Notes: generated by a model not told the origin, from the sequence alone. Shown: positions 53,046 through 61,455, counted from the first letter of the stretch. The stretch is 64,000 bases of DNA from an uncultured Lachnospiraceae bacterium (GCA_910576815.1 CAJTKA010000003.1:62001-126000), one strand, 5' to 3'. Made by a program: numbers and translations.

Positions 53046-53129
53046 CCATTTTGGTCATGATGTGGTTATGATGGCTGTCTACAGGACAATCACATCTTGT
53101 TCAAAATGATTAAGATGTGACCAAGATGT
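53028..53129. repeat. Cluster of 11-bp-spaced direct and inverted repeats
   Basis: Two near-identical 10-mers, ATCATGACCA (53028) and ATCATAACCA (53039), are followed by their inverted partners TGGTCATGAT (53052) and TGGTTATGAT (53063), each pair offset by 11 bp. Further on, CACATCTT (53091) pairs with AAGATGTG (53112), and AAGATGT repeats 11 bp later (53123). The 120-bp gap before the SGNH gene holds only this. Confidence 0.6.
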
Positions 53130-53165
53130 AAATTTCATTAAATTTTAAATTCAGCGGGGTTACAT

Positions 53166-54245
53166 ATGATGAAAAAATGGCTCAAGGCAGCGCTTTTTCT
53201 CCTGCCATTACTTCTTTTCATAGGAATCATTAACTGGTACGTGGACTCCTACGCCCTCCTGCGCGTCACCTACGACGACATAGCCGCGCAGATGGCAGCG
53301 GGCAGGCATGTGGAAGGTCTGGAAGACTCGGATTACAACGACAGAAACCTTTTGGCGGCGCGCATCAAGGCGATGGACGAGGCGCCGCAGGTGATGGTGT
53401 TCGGTTCCAGTCGCGTGTACACCTTCGATCACACGATGTTCGGCACGGATTCCTTTTACAATGCGGGACTGTCGGAAGCCACTATTTATGATCTGCTGGC
53501 GGTAGCGGGCATAGCGGTCAAGGGGGATAAACTTCCGCAGACAGCGGTGATCGGCGTGGATGCCTTTCTTTTTAACAACAGTCACGACAACGAGAAATGG
53601 AAGGAGTTGGAAAGTTACGCGAACTATATGTCTCTGACCATGCAGGGAAAGTTGTCGCCGGAACTGGCGCATCCGTACAAAGACACGGGACGGGACTGGA
53701 AAAAGGCGCTCTCACTGGATTACTTCCGCTACAATGTCACCCTGCTTCCGGCAAAAAAGCGGTTTGCCGTTGCCTACACAGATGACTGGGTGACGGAGGG
53801 TTACCTCAAACATTCTGACGGGAGTGTCAGTTATCAGCGCGAACTGCGGGAGGTAGAGGCAGCGGACGTGGAGGAGATAACGAGGCAGGCCATGGAGGAG
53901 CATGTGGTCTACCGCATGACGGATTACACCGAAATCGACGAGCATCATTTTCAGCGGCTTTCCCAGCTGATCGACTATCTGCAGGCGGCAGGCGTGGAGG
54001 TCATTTTGTACTTGCCACCCTATTCGCCCGTGATGTATAATTACATAGAATCTGAGGCAGCATTTCAAATTACGCTCACGGTGGAGGATAATGTGAAAGA
54101 ATTGGCGCTGGAAAAGGGGATCGCCCTCTACGGCTCCTACGACCCGGCGGGCTGTGGGCTGGAGATGACGGATCTTTACGATGTGTACCATGTAAAGACG
54201 GAAAAGACGGCGGATACATACTATCCTGTGATAGATGCGCGCTAA
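53166..54245 (+). CDS. Membrane-anchored SGNH/DltD-like protein
   Basis: 359 residues: one N-terminal membrane helix (residues about 5-25), then an extracytoplasmic domain. VMVFGSSRVYTFD (G80-S81-S82-R83) is the nucleophile block of SGNH-like proteins such as DltD and the AlgX/AlgJ group, and a VEVILYLPPYSPVM strand later supports that fold. It starts a compact set with an adenylation enzyme, formyltransferase, carrier protein and MBOAT, which is the place of DltD in the dlt operon. It could transfer or trim the acyl group outside the cell. The ribosome site is weak; ATG 53169 is an alternative start. Confidence 0.75.
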   Translation: MMKKWLKAALFLLPLLLFIGIINWYVDSYALLRVTYDDIAAQMAAGRHVEGLEDSDYNDRNLLAARIKAMDEAPQVMVFGSSRVYTFDHTMFGTDSFYNAGLSEATIYDLLAVAGIAVKGDKLPQTAVIGVDAFLFNNSHDNEKWKELESYANYMSLTMQGKLSPELAHPYKDTGRDWKKALSLDYFRYNVTLLPAKKRFAVAYTDDWVTEGYLKHSDGSVSYQRELREVEAADVEEITRQAMEEHVVYRMTDYTEIDEHHFQRLSQLIDYLQAAGVEVILYLPPYSPVMYNYIESEAAFQITLTVEDNVKELALEKGIALYGSYDPAGCGLEMTDLYDVYHVKTEKTADTYYPVIDAR

Positions 54246-54269
54246 ATATGGCGGAGGCTATAGATACTT

Positions 54270-55868
54270 ATGAAAGCAAACGTTACTTATTGGCTGGACG
54301 AGACGGCGGCACGTTTCCCCGACAAGACAGCCTATGCGGATGAGAAAAAGGAGATTACTTTCAAAGAATTGCGTGCGCAGGCGAGACGGATCGGCGGCGA
54401 ACTGGCTCTGCGAGGGCTGTTTAAGAAGCCTGTCGCTATTTTTTTGGAGAAGGGCGTCGATGTGCTGGTGTCCTTTATGGGAACAGCCTACAGCGGCAAT
54501 TTCTATTCGCCAATCGACGTGGATATGCCCGGAAGCAGGGTAGATAAGATTTTAGAAGTGCTGCAACCTGTAGTTGTTATCACCACGGCGCCCCTCAAAG
54601 AGGTGTTTTCGCAGTATGCCTATGAGGGTGAAATTCTCCTGCTGGAGGATGTTTTGGCGGAGGTTGATAGAGGGGGAAACGCCTCATTTACGGAAGGAAA
54701 AGATGCGTTGGTTGAGAAAGGCAGCTCAGGCAGCGAGGTAGGGGAATCAGAAACAGCGCGGGAGGCGGCTCTTGAGGCTGCGCGCAGAAAGTGTATTGAC
54801 ACGGATTTCCTCTATGTGCTCTTTACCTCAGGTTCCACGGGCGTACCCAAAGGCGTGACCATCAACCATCGGGCAGTGATCGACTACATAGACTGGGTAA
54901 CGGAAACCTTTGAAATCACGGAGAAGGACAGCTTTGGCAATCAGGCGCCCTTCTATTTTGACAATTCGATCCTCGATATCTACAGTGCCTTAAAGACGGG
55001 CGCGACCGTCTATATCGTGCCGAAGAATCTCTTTGCGCAGCCCGTACTTCTCTTAGAATATCTGCAAGAAAAGAAAATCAACACCATCTTCTGGGTGCCC
55101 TCAGCATTGATCGTGGTGGCAAAGTTAAAAGCCTTCCGCAATGTGGATCTGTCAGACACCTTAAAGCGCGTGCTGTTCTGCGGCGAAGTGATGCCGAACA
55201 AACAGCTCAATGTGTGGCGTAAGTTCCTGCCGAACGTGCAGTATGCGAATCTGTACGGTCCCACGGAGATCACGGATGCCTGCACTTATTATATGGTAAA
55301 CCGTGAATTTACAGACGAGGAACCACTCCCTATTGGGATTCCCATGCCCAATACCGATATTCTTGTCCTGAATGAAAAGGACGAGCCTGTGCAGGGCGAT
55401 GAAGCGGGCGAGCTGTGCGTGCGGGGCACGTCCCTGTCCATGGGTTATTACAACAACCCCGAAAAGACGCGGGAGGCTTTCGTGCAGAATCCGCTGAATC
55501 AGGCGGTGCCGGAGCTGATTTACCGCACGGGCGATATCGTGAAATACAATGAGCACGGCGAGCTCCTTTATCTTTCCAGAAAGGATTTCCAGATCAAGCA
55601 CATGGGTCACAGGATCGAGCTGGGAGAGATCGAGACAGCGGTATCTTCCCTGGAGGAAATTTCGCAAAACTGCTGTCTTTACGACGAGAAGCATCAAAAG
55701 ATCGTGCTCTTTATCGAAGAAAATCTGGAGAAAGCCTATATCAATGAGAAGATTTCGCATCTTGTTCCCGAGTATATGCTGCCGAATAAGGTGATCATGG
55801 TGGAGAAGATGCCCATTAACGCTAACGGGAAAATCGATCGCGTAAAATTAAAGGAATACATTGGCTGA
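54270..55868 (+). CDS. DltA-like amino acid adenylation enzyme
   Basis: A 532-residue stand-alone adenylation domain. It activates an amino acid as aminoacyl-AMP and loads it onto a carrier protein thiol. All core motifs are present: FTSGSTGVPKG (A3), FDNSILDIYSAL with D231 that grips the alpha-amino group (A4), NLYGPTEITDA (A5), GELCVRGTSL, YRTGDIV (A7), FQIKHMGHRIELGEIE (A8) and NANGKIDR with catalytic K521 (A10). The DltA-like A4/A5 region suggests a small amino acid. Residues about 130-175 are a Gly/Glu/Ser-rich insert. It lies 24 bp after the SGNH gene. The exact amino acid cannot be read with confidence. Confidence 0.9.
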   Translation: MKANVTYWLDETAARFPDKTAYADEKKEITFKELRAQARRIGGELALRGLFKKPVAIFLEKGVDVLVSFMGTAYSGNFYSPIDVDMPGSRVDKILEVLQPVVVITTAPLKEVFSQYAYEGEILLLEDVLAEVDRGGNASFTEGKDALVEKGSSGSEVGESETAREAALEAARRKCIDTDFLYVLFTSGSTGVPKGVTINHRAVIDYIDWVTETFEITEKDSFGNQAPFYFDNSILDIYSALKTGATVYIVPKNLFAQPVLLLEYLQEKKINTIFWVPSALIVVAKLKAFRNVDLSDTLKRVLFCGEVMPNKQLNVWRKFLPNVQYANLYGPTEITDACTYYMVNREFTDEEPLPIGIPMPNTDILVLNEKDEPVQGDEAGELCVRGTSLSMGYYNNPEKTREAFVQNPLNQAVPELIYRTGDIVKYNEHGELLYLSRKDFQIKHMGHRIELGEIETAVSSLEEISQNCCLYDEKHQKIVLFIEENLEKAYINEKISHLVPEYMLPNKVIMVEKMPINANGKIDRVKLKEYIG

Positions 55869-55880
55869 TGAGGTGATGCG

Positions 55881-55940
55881 GAAATAACACGAAATGTGCA
55901 AGGAGCCCTTAAAGCAGGAATCCATGTTATTTCATAACAT
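55881..55940 (+). repeat. Mutually exclusive hairpins before the formyltransferase gene
   Basis: GAAATAACA (55881-55889) can pair with TGTTATTTC (55925-55933). The same ATGTTAT (55924-55930) can instead pair with ATAACAT (55934-55940), a tight 7-bp hairpin 11 nt before the start codon. The two foldings exclude each other, so the region could act as a switch for translation, though no ligand motif is visible. Confidence 0.45.
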
Positions 55941-55951
55941 AAAGGTGTCAT

Positions 55952-56809
55952 ATGAATACGAATTTTAAAAGACTGGTCGTCATCGGCTATGGCAAAGCAG
56001 CCGGCGACATCCTCAAATACATAGCCGACAGAAGGTTGGATTACGCATATCAATTGGAGTTTATCGAACATGAGATCCATGCGTTAAGCGTTACGGAAAA
56101 CATCTGCACAGAGCGAGGCATTCCTTTTCAAAGGATTCCCGAAAAGGAAGTCCTTGCGAGGTATCTTGACGAGATTGCGGAAAGGACCCTGATCGTTTCC
56201 GCCAGCAACAATTTCCTGTTCCCGGGGGCCTTGTTGGAAAAGGAAAACATTACCATCATCAACTTTCACAACGCTCTTTTGCCGAATTACCCCGGGCGCA
56301 ATGCCCCGAGCTGGGTGATTTACAAAGGAGAGCGGGAAACGGGCATCACCTGGCATTATGTGACGGCGGGCGTGGACGAGGGAAAGATCATTGTGCAGAA
56401 ACGCTGTGAGATCGGGCCCGACGAGAAAGCCTACGAGCTGACGGAACGACTGATGAACCTGGCCTGCGAAGGGTTTGCCGAGTGTTTTGATACAGTTCTT
56501 GCCGAGAGTGCGCAGGCTGTGCCGCAGGATCTTTCGGGGGAGCGGCGGCTGTACCGTTCTAAAGAGATTCCGGGCGACGGTTTTTTGAACGTTGCGGGCG
56601 ACGCGGAGGCGGCGTACCGACTTTTGCGCTGTGTAGACTATGGAAAAAGCGAGATATTTCCGCCGCTTCGTTTGGAGATAGAAGGCCGTGAGGCCGTGGT
56701 CGTGCGCTATCGGAAGGTCGCGCCCGAGAAAAGGGAGGAAGGGGAAAAGCTGTTGTTTTTGCCGTTGCGGAGCGGAGATTTTCTCAAGATAAAATATCGT
56801 GTGTTATAG
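55952..56809 (+). CDS. Formyltransferase encoded within a Dlt-like operon
   Basis: A 285-residue formyltransferase-fold protein with the full catalytic triad: N104 and H106 in INFHNALLPNYPGRN and D142 in GVDEGKII. The donor would be N10-formyl-tetrahydrofolate. A small C-terminal domain follows (FPPLRLEIEGREAVVVRY). It lies between the adenylation and carrier-protein genes, so its target could be the amino group of the carrier-bound amino acid, as with the formylation domain of the linear gramicidin starter module. A sugar amine is the alternative. AAGGTG lies just before the ATG. Confidence 0.87.
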   Translation: MNTNFKRLVVIGYGKAAGDILKYIADRRLDYAYQLEFIEHEIHALSVTENICTERGIPFQRIPEKEVLARYLDEIAERTLIVSASNNFLFPGALLEKENITIINFHNALLPNYPGRNAPSWVIYKGERETGITWHYVTAGVDEGKIIVQKRCEIGPDEKAYELTERLMNLACEGFAECFDTVLAESAQAVPQDLSGERRLYRSKEIPGDGFLNVAGDAEAAYRLLRCVDYGKSEIFPPLRLEIEGREAVVVRYRKVAPEKREEGEKLLFLPLRSGDFLKIKYRVL

Positions 56810-56894
56810 AATGCGGAATGGATATTTTAATGCGGGCATGCTTTCGCGGCGTTCTGCTCGCAACGGTATATACTATGGGAAAGGTGAATAGGAT

Positions 56895-57128
56895 ATGGAA
56901 GAAAAAGTGCTGGAAATCTTAGAGGAGTACTGTGAGGAGGCGCTCACTTACGAGGGCGACAATATGATGGAGGAAGGAATCATCGACTCCTTCACAGTCA
57001 TCAACATCGTAAGCGAGCTGGAGGATGCTTTCGACATTGAGATCGACGCAAAGTATGTGGTGGCGGAGAACTTTAAGAACAAGGCGGCGATTCTGGAACT
57101 GGTAGAACGCCTCTTAGAGGAAGCGTAA
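56895..57128 (+). CDS. Acyl/aminoacyl carrier protein, DltC-like
   Basis: A 77-residue acidic four-helix protein. The 4'-phosphopantetheine site is S32 in GIIDSFTVINIVSELEDAF, the conserved DS motif at the start of helix two. An isolated carrier between a formyltransferase gene and an MBOAT gene, in the same operon as an adenylation enzyme, points to an aminoacyl carrier of the DltC kind rather than the fatty acid ACP. It carries the activated group to the membrane MBOAT. The gap to the MBOAT start is 2 bp. No phosphopantetheinyl transferase gene is in the window. Confidence 0.9.
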   Translation: MEEKVLEILEEYCEEALTYEGDNMMEEGIIDSFTVINIVSELEDAFDIEIDAKYVVAENFKNKAAILELVERLLEEA

Positions 57129-57130
57129 GT

Positions 57131-58711
57131 ATGCAATTTCTGTCAGGCAGTTTTGTGATCCTATGGGTGATAAGCTTCGCCCTCTATTATTTGCTGCCCT
57201 CAAAATATCAATGGGTGGTCCTGGCCGTGACGAGCGGCCTTTTTTACGTGATTGGAACAGGGTCTTTTCCGTTGGGGATCTTTGTAACGGCCCTTTCCAC
57301 CTACGCCTGCGGGAGGGCGCTTGCAAAAAGTCTTGCCGCACAGAAGGAAGCTTTGACACACTGCGCGGACAAGGAGGAGAAAAAGGCGGTCAAGTCTGCC
57401 TTTGAAAAGCGCAGGAAGTGGTTGCAAATTCTTCATTTTGTTCTGAATCTGGGAATTTTGCTCTGCGGCAAGTACACGGCGGTGATCCTGCCGTTTCTGC
57501 GGGAGAATCATCTGCTGTCGCCTGATGGAGATGCCTTTTTTTCCAATATTATGATGCCGCTTGGCGTCTCCTTTTACACGCTGACGGCCATCGGCTATGT
57601 GGTGGATGTCGGCAGGGAGCAGTGCGAGGCACAGAGAAATCCCCTGAAATTGTTTTTGTATCTGGCCTATTTCCCGGCGATCACGCAGGGACCATTTCAC
57701 CGTTATGAGAAGATGCGGTTGGAATTTGGCAGAGAACATATTTTTGACTACGGAAGGCTGGCGAGCGGCGTTCAGCGCTTTGTCTGGGGTGCCTTCAAAA
57801 AGCTGGTGATCGCGGACAGGCTTGGTATTTTTGTGGGCAATGTCTTCGACGGCGGCAGACTGCAGATCACGGGCGGCATCTACGGCGTAGCGGTGGTTTT
57901 TTATATGCTGCAGCTCTACGCCGATTTCTCGGGTTATATGGATATGGCGCTGGGGGTCAGTGAGACCTTCGATATTGCTTTGCCGGAGAACTTTAAGCGG
58001 CCTTATTTTTCGACTTCAGTGGCGGAATTTTGGCGGCGCTGGCACATCACGCTCGGCGCCTGGTTCAAGGATTATGTCATGTTTTCGTTTGTCATGTCAG
58101 ATGCGGGGCGAAAGCTTGGCAAGGCGGCAAAGAAGCGGATGCCGAATCTGGGAAAGCAGGTCACTGCCCTGGCGGGGACCATGCTCGTCTGGCTCTTTAC
58201 GGGTCTGTGGCACGGCAGGACGGTAAGTTATCTTTTGTGGGGCGCCTATTACGGCGTTATCATGTGCCTGTCTCTGGTATTGGAGCCGCGTTATGCTGCC
58301 TGGAAGGAGAAATTGCATATCAGGGAGGGAAAGGTCTGGTCCTTTGTCTGTATGGCAAGGACCTGGCTGATCGTTTTTGTGGCGGATATCCTCATCCGTA
58401 CGGTGAGTCTGTCTCAGGCGGGAGAGGTTTATCTGGCCATTCCCGCGAAATTTGGGATTCTGACGACTCTCGGGACGCTGACGGATTATGGCCTGAGCAG
58501 ATACGCTTTTCTTCTTTTGATATTTGCCTGCGCCCTGTGGCTGTTTGTCTCCGTTTGCGAGGAGCGCGGTATGGATGTAAGGGCGCGGCTGTCGGCGCTT
58601 CCGCTTCCGCTGCGCTGGGGCTGTTACTACGGGGTTGCGTTGCTGCTCATCGTTACAGGGATTTACGGCGGAAGCTATGATACGGCAGCGTTTTTGTATC
58701 AAAGTTTTTAG
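57131..58711 (+). CDS. MBOAT family acyltransferase, DltB/AlgI-like
   Basis: A 526-residue protein with about 11-12 membrane helices. SVAEFWRRWHITLGAWFKDYV contains H305, and TGLWHGRTVSYLLWGAYYG contains H361, the invariant MBOAT histidine. Both are intact. DltB and AlgI pass an acyl group from a carrier across the membrane to a surface polymer. The immediately preceding carrier-protein gene (2-bp gap) makes a DltB-type role most likely, with aminoacyl or formyl-aminoacyl groups moved to a glycan. It ends the Dlt-like set; a fresh promoter follows. The ribosome site lies in the end of the carrier gene. Confidence 0.92.
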   Translation: MQFLSGSFVILWVISFALYYLLPSKYQWVVLAVTSGLFYVIGTGSFPLGIFVTALSTYACGRALAKSLAAQKEALTHCADKEEKKAVKSAFEKRRKWLQILHFVLNLGILLCGKYTAVILPFLRENHLLSPDGDAFFSNIMMPLGVSFYTLTAIGYVVDVGREQCEAQRNPLKLFLYLAYFPAITQGPFHRYEKMRLEFGREHIFDYGRLASGVQRFVWGAFKKLVIADRLGIFVGNVFDGGRLQITGGIYGVAVVFYMLQLYADFSGYMDMALGVSETFDIALPENFKRPYFSTSVAEFWRRWHITLGAWFKDYVMFSFVMSDAGRKLGKAAKKRMPNLGKQVTALAGTMLVWLFTGLWHGRTVSYLLWGAYYGVIMCLSLVLEPRYAAWKEKLHIREGKVWSFVCMARTWLIVFVADILIRTVSLSQAGEVYLAIPAKFGILTTLGTLTDYGLSRYAFLLLIFACALWLFVSVCEERGMDVRARLSALPLPLRWGCYYGVALLLIVTGIYGGSYDTAAFLYQSF

Positions 58712-58715
58712 GTTT

Positions 58716-58770
58716 TTGCGCGTGCAGGGAATATATGGTATACTGTACGCAGACTCGGCAGTCTGCGTAC
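58716..58770 (+). promoter_or_regulatory. Promoter followed directly by a perfect 11-bp palindrome
   Basis: TTGCGC at 58716-58721, a 17-bp spacer, then TATACT at 58739-58744 with TGG before it. The next base begins GTACGCAGACT (58745-58755), mirrored by AGTCTGCGTAC (58760-58770) around a CGGC loop. The palindrome covers the expected start of transcription, so it is either an operator or a 5' hairpin in the mRNA. Confidence 0.75.
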
Positions 58771-58794
58771 AAAGAATCACTTAAGGAGGAGCCT

Positions 58795-59553
58795 ATGTTT
58801 TCATACGACGACTACAGAGAGATCATCCGCATTATACAGTCTACCGGCAGGCAATGCGGCTATCGGGAGGCGCTTACAAGGGACCGTTTCATCATTATGC
58901 GCCATGACGTGGAATACAGCGTGGACAGGGCGTGGCAGCTTGCCAAAGTGGAGCAGAGCATGGATTTTACCTCCACCTTTTTCTTTCAGTGGACGAACAA
59001 TTCCTACAACATCCTGTCGCGCAAAAATATGGATATCATTAAGGACATGCACGAGAGGGGACAGCGCATCGGTCTGCATTTTGCCTTGAATGGCATGACA
59101 GACATGGAGCAGATCAAGAAGCGCATCCGTATGGAGATCGATATTTTGAGCGAGATGTTTGGCTTTCAGATCACGGAATTTTCGGTACACAGACCGTCTA
59201 AGGATGTGCTGCGGGAAAACATTAAGCTGGACGGCGTGCTCAATGCCTATCAGGACGATTTTTTCACTTTTGCAGATAAAATAACGGATGATACTGAATT
59301 GGGTGTCAAATACATGTCCGATGCAAACCATATCTGGCGCTATGGGTATCCCGACGAGGAGAATATCACAGGCCATGATAAGGTGCAGATCCTGGTACAT
59401 CCTTTTGCCTGGAGCAGGGAGGGCTGCAATAATTTCGAGAATTACCGGGCGCTCATTCAGGAAAAGTATCGGGAACTGGTAGAGTCTGTGGACAATGAGT
59501 GCAAAGATTTTGGAGAATATCGGGAATACTTTATGGGGAAAGAAGTGAGATAG
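58795..59553 (+). CDS. Polysaccharide deacetylase-like protein
   Basis: A 252-residue soluble protein. RFIIMRHDVEYSVDRA (about residues 31-46) has the acidic/His pair seen at the start of NodB-type deacetylase folds, and GLHFALN and SVHRPS are further conserved histidine blocks. It resembles predicted WbmS-type deacetylases in O-antigen clusters. It would remove an acetyl group from an amino sugar, exposing an amine that other enzymes here could formylate or aminoacylate. AAGGAGG lies 5 nt before the ATG at 58795; an earlier in-frame ATG overlaps the palindrome and has no ribosome site. It is followed directly by the AsnB-type gene. Confidence 0.72.
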   Translation: MFSYDDYREIIRIIQSTGRQCGYREALTRDRFIIMRHDVEYSVDRAWQLAKVEQSMDFTSTFFFQWTNNSYNILSRKNMDIIKDMHERGQRIGLHFALNGMTDMEQIKKRIRMEIDILSEMFGFQITEFSVHRPSKDVLRENIKLDGVLNAYQDDFFTFADKITDDTELGVKYMSDANHIWRYGYPDEENITGHDKVQILVHPFAWSREGCNNFENYRALIQEKYRELVESVDNECKDFGEYREYFMGKEVR

Positions 59554-61455
59554 ATGTGTGGAATATGCGGAACCATTAGAAAACGGGAGATCACGCTGGA
59601 ACAGCTGCGGGAAATGAATGATACCATGTATCACAGGGGTCCCGACGACAGCGGTCAGGAGTTCTATGAGATGCGGGGCGGTTATCAGGTGGGTTTCGCT
59701 CAGAGGCGCCTTGCAATCATGGATCTTTCGGCGCTGGGGCACCAGCCCATGCACTCGCCGGATGAGCGTGTCAGTGTGGTTTATAACGGAGAAATCTATA
59801 ATTTCAAAGAATTGCGCGAAGAATTGGCGGACTATCCCTTCCGATCCGACTGTGATACGGAAGTCATCATAGCCGCCTATTTAGCATGGGGAATTTCCTG
59901 TGTGGAGCGCTTTAACGGGATGTTTGCCATTGCGCTCTATGACAGAAAGGACGAGACCGTCTACCTGATTCGGGATCGCATCGGCAAAAAGCCGCTGTAT
60001 TATTGGTATCAGAACGGGGAGCTGGTCTTTGCCTCAGAATTAAAGCCTATTATGGCCTGCCCTGATTTTTCGGCCGAGATTGACAGAGGGGTACTCTCGC
60101 GTTTCCTCTATCAGAAGTATATCAATGCGCCGGAGAGTATCTACAAAAACGTTTACAAGCTGGAACCGGGCGCGATCCTTGCCTTTCAGGGCGGTGAGAT
60201 CAAGACATGGAAATATTGGAGTGTGCGTGATGTTAACCGTCAGGCGGCGGAAAATCCCGTGAAAAGCTATGAGGAGGCAAAGGAACAGTTAAAGGCGCTC
60301 CTAGTGCGGGCGGTGTCACTGCGCATGATTGCGGATGTGCCGCTGGGAAGCTTCTTGAGCGGCGGGTATGACTCCTCTTTGGTGACGGCGATTGCGCAGG
60401 AGGTCTCCGCTTCTCCTGTAAAGACCTTTTCCATTGGATTTCATGAGGAGAGATATAATGAGGCGGGCTATGCCAAAGCAGTGGCGGAGTATTTGGGAAC
60501 GGACCACACCGAGCGTATCATGGATGAGAAAGATATCTTTTCGCTTGTAGAAAGTATCCCCAAATATTATGATGAACCTTTTTCGGACTCCTCGCAGATT
60601 CCTACGATGCTGGTCAGTGCACTTGCCAGGGAGCGGGTGACGGTGGCGTTATCGGGTGACGGCGGGGATGAATTTTTCTGCGGTTATAATCAATATGAGA
60701 AGGTGGCACAGGCACAGAAGCTTGATCTTGCAGGCGCTTTGGTGCATGACCTGTGCAATATGCCGGGCATAAGGCGGTTCTCTTTGGAGAAGAAGCTGCC
60801 CTTTAAGGTACGCGTGATCGCGGGAAACAGGGGACGTGAGACCAAGACGCAGTTTGGGGCAGGAAATTATCCCGCTATGGCGCGGGCAATGGTGGGGGAA
60901 CTTCCTTCGGGAACGCGCGTCCTGCCGATCCATTATCCCATCGAGAGCAGCTACGGCGTCAAAGACTGGCAGATTCGCAGGATGCTGTTAGATATGGATA
61001 CCTATCTGCCGGGGGATATCCTCTGCAAGGTGGATCGCGCTTCCATGAAATATTCGCTGGAAGCCCGCTGTCCGATCTTGGATGCGGATGTGATGGCTTT
61101 CTCCTATCGGATCCCTCATGCTTATAAGTACGCGGCCGGAGACAAGAAACATATTTTGAAAGAGATCGCTTATGACTATATTCCGAGAGAATTATTAGAC
61201 CGTCCCAAGGTCGGTTTTGGAGTGCCCCTCGACAAGTGGCTGCGTGGACCATTAAAGGAACACCTGTTATCTTACACGGATGCTGAACTATTAAAACGTC
61301 AAAATTTATTTGATGTATCATTTGTGCAAAAAACGATTGGCAGCTATCTGGAGACGGGGGACAAGGGACCTGCAACGGGAGAAAATTACTCCGGAGTGAT
61401 CTGGTCGTTTTTCGTTTTCCAACAGTGGTATGAGTCTTACTGTGGGAACGTCTGA
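59554..61455 (+). CDS. asnB: Asparagine synthase-type glutamine amidotransferase
   Basis: A 633-residue two-domain enzyme. The N-terminal class II glutaminase domain begins with the catalytic C2 (MCGICGTI) and has RGPDDSG and YNGEIYN. The C-terminal synthetase domain has the SGGYDSS ATP pyrophosphate loop (usual SGGxDSS), SGDGGDEFFCGY and KVDRASMKYSLEARCP. All active-site features of AsnB are intact. It could be ordinary asparagine synthase, but in glycan clusters such enzymes (WbpS-like) amidate uronic acids. With UDP-HexNAcA genes nearby this is plausible. The ATG follows the preceding stop with no gap. Confidence 0.88.
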   Translation: MCGICGTIRKREITLEQLREMNDTMYHRGPDDSGQEFYEMRGGYQVGFAQRRLAIMDLSALGHQPMHSPDERVSVVYNGEIYNFKELREELADYPFRSDCDTEVIIAAYLAWGISCVERFNGMFAIALYDRKDETVYLIRDRIGKKPLYYWYQNGELVFASELKPIMACPDFSAEIDRGVLSRFLYQKYINAPESIYKNVYKLEPGAILAFQGGEIKTWKYWSVRDVNRQAAENPVKSYEEAKEQLKALLVRAVSLRMIADVPLGSFLSGGYDSSLVTAIAQEVSASPVKTFSIGFHEERYNEAGYAKAVAEYLGTDHTERIMDEKDIFSLVESIPKYYDEPFSDSSQIPTMLVSALARERVTVALSGDGGDEFFCGYNQYEKVAQAQKLDLAGALVHDLCNMPGIRRFSLEKKLPFKVRVIAGNRGRETKTQFGAGNYPAMARAMVGELPSGTRVLPIHYPIESSYGVKDWQIRRMLLDMDTYLPGDILCKVDRASMKYSLEARCPILDADVMAFSYRIPHAYKYAAGDKKHILKEIAYDYIPRELLDRPKVGFGVPLDKWLRGPLKEHLLSYTDAELLKRQNLFDVSFVQKTIGSYLETGDKGPATGENYSGVIWSFFVFQQWYESYCGNV

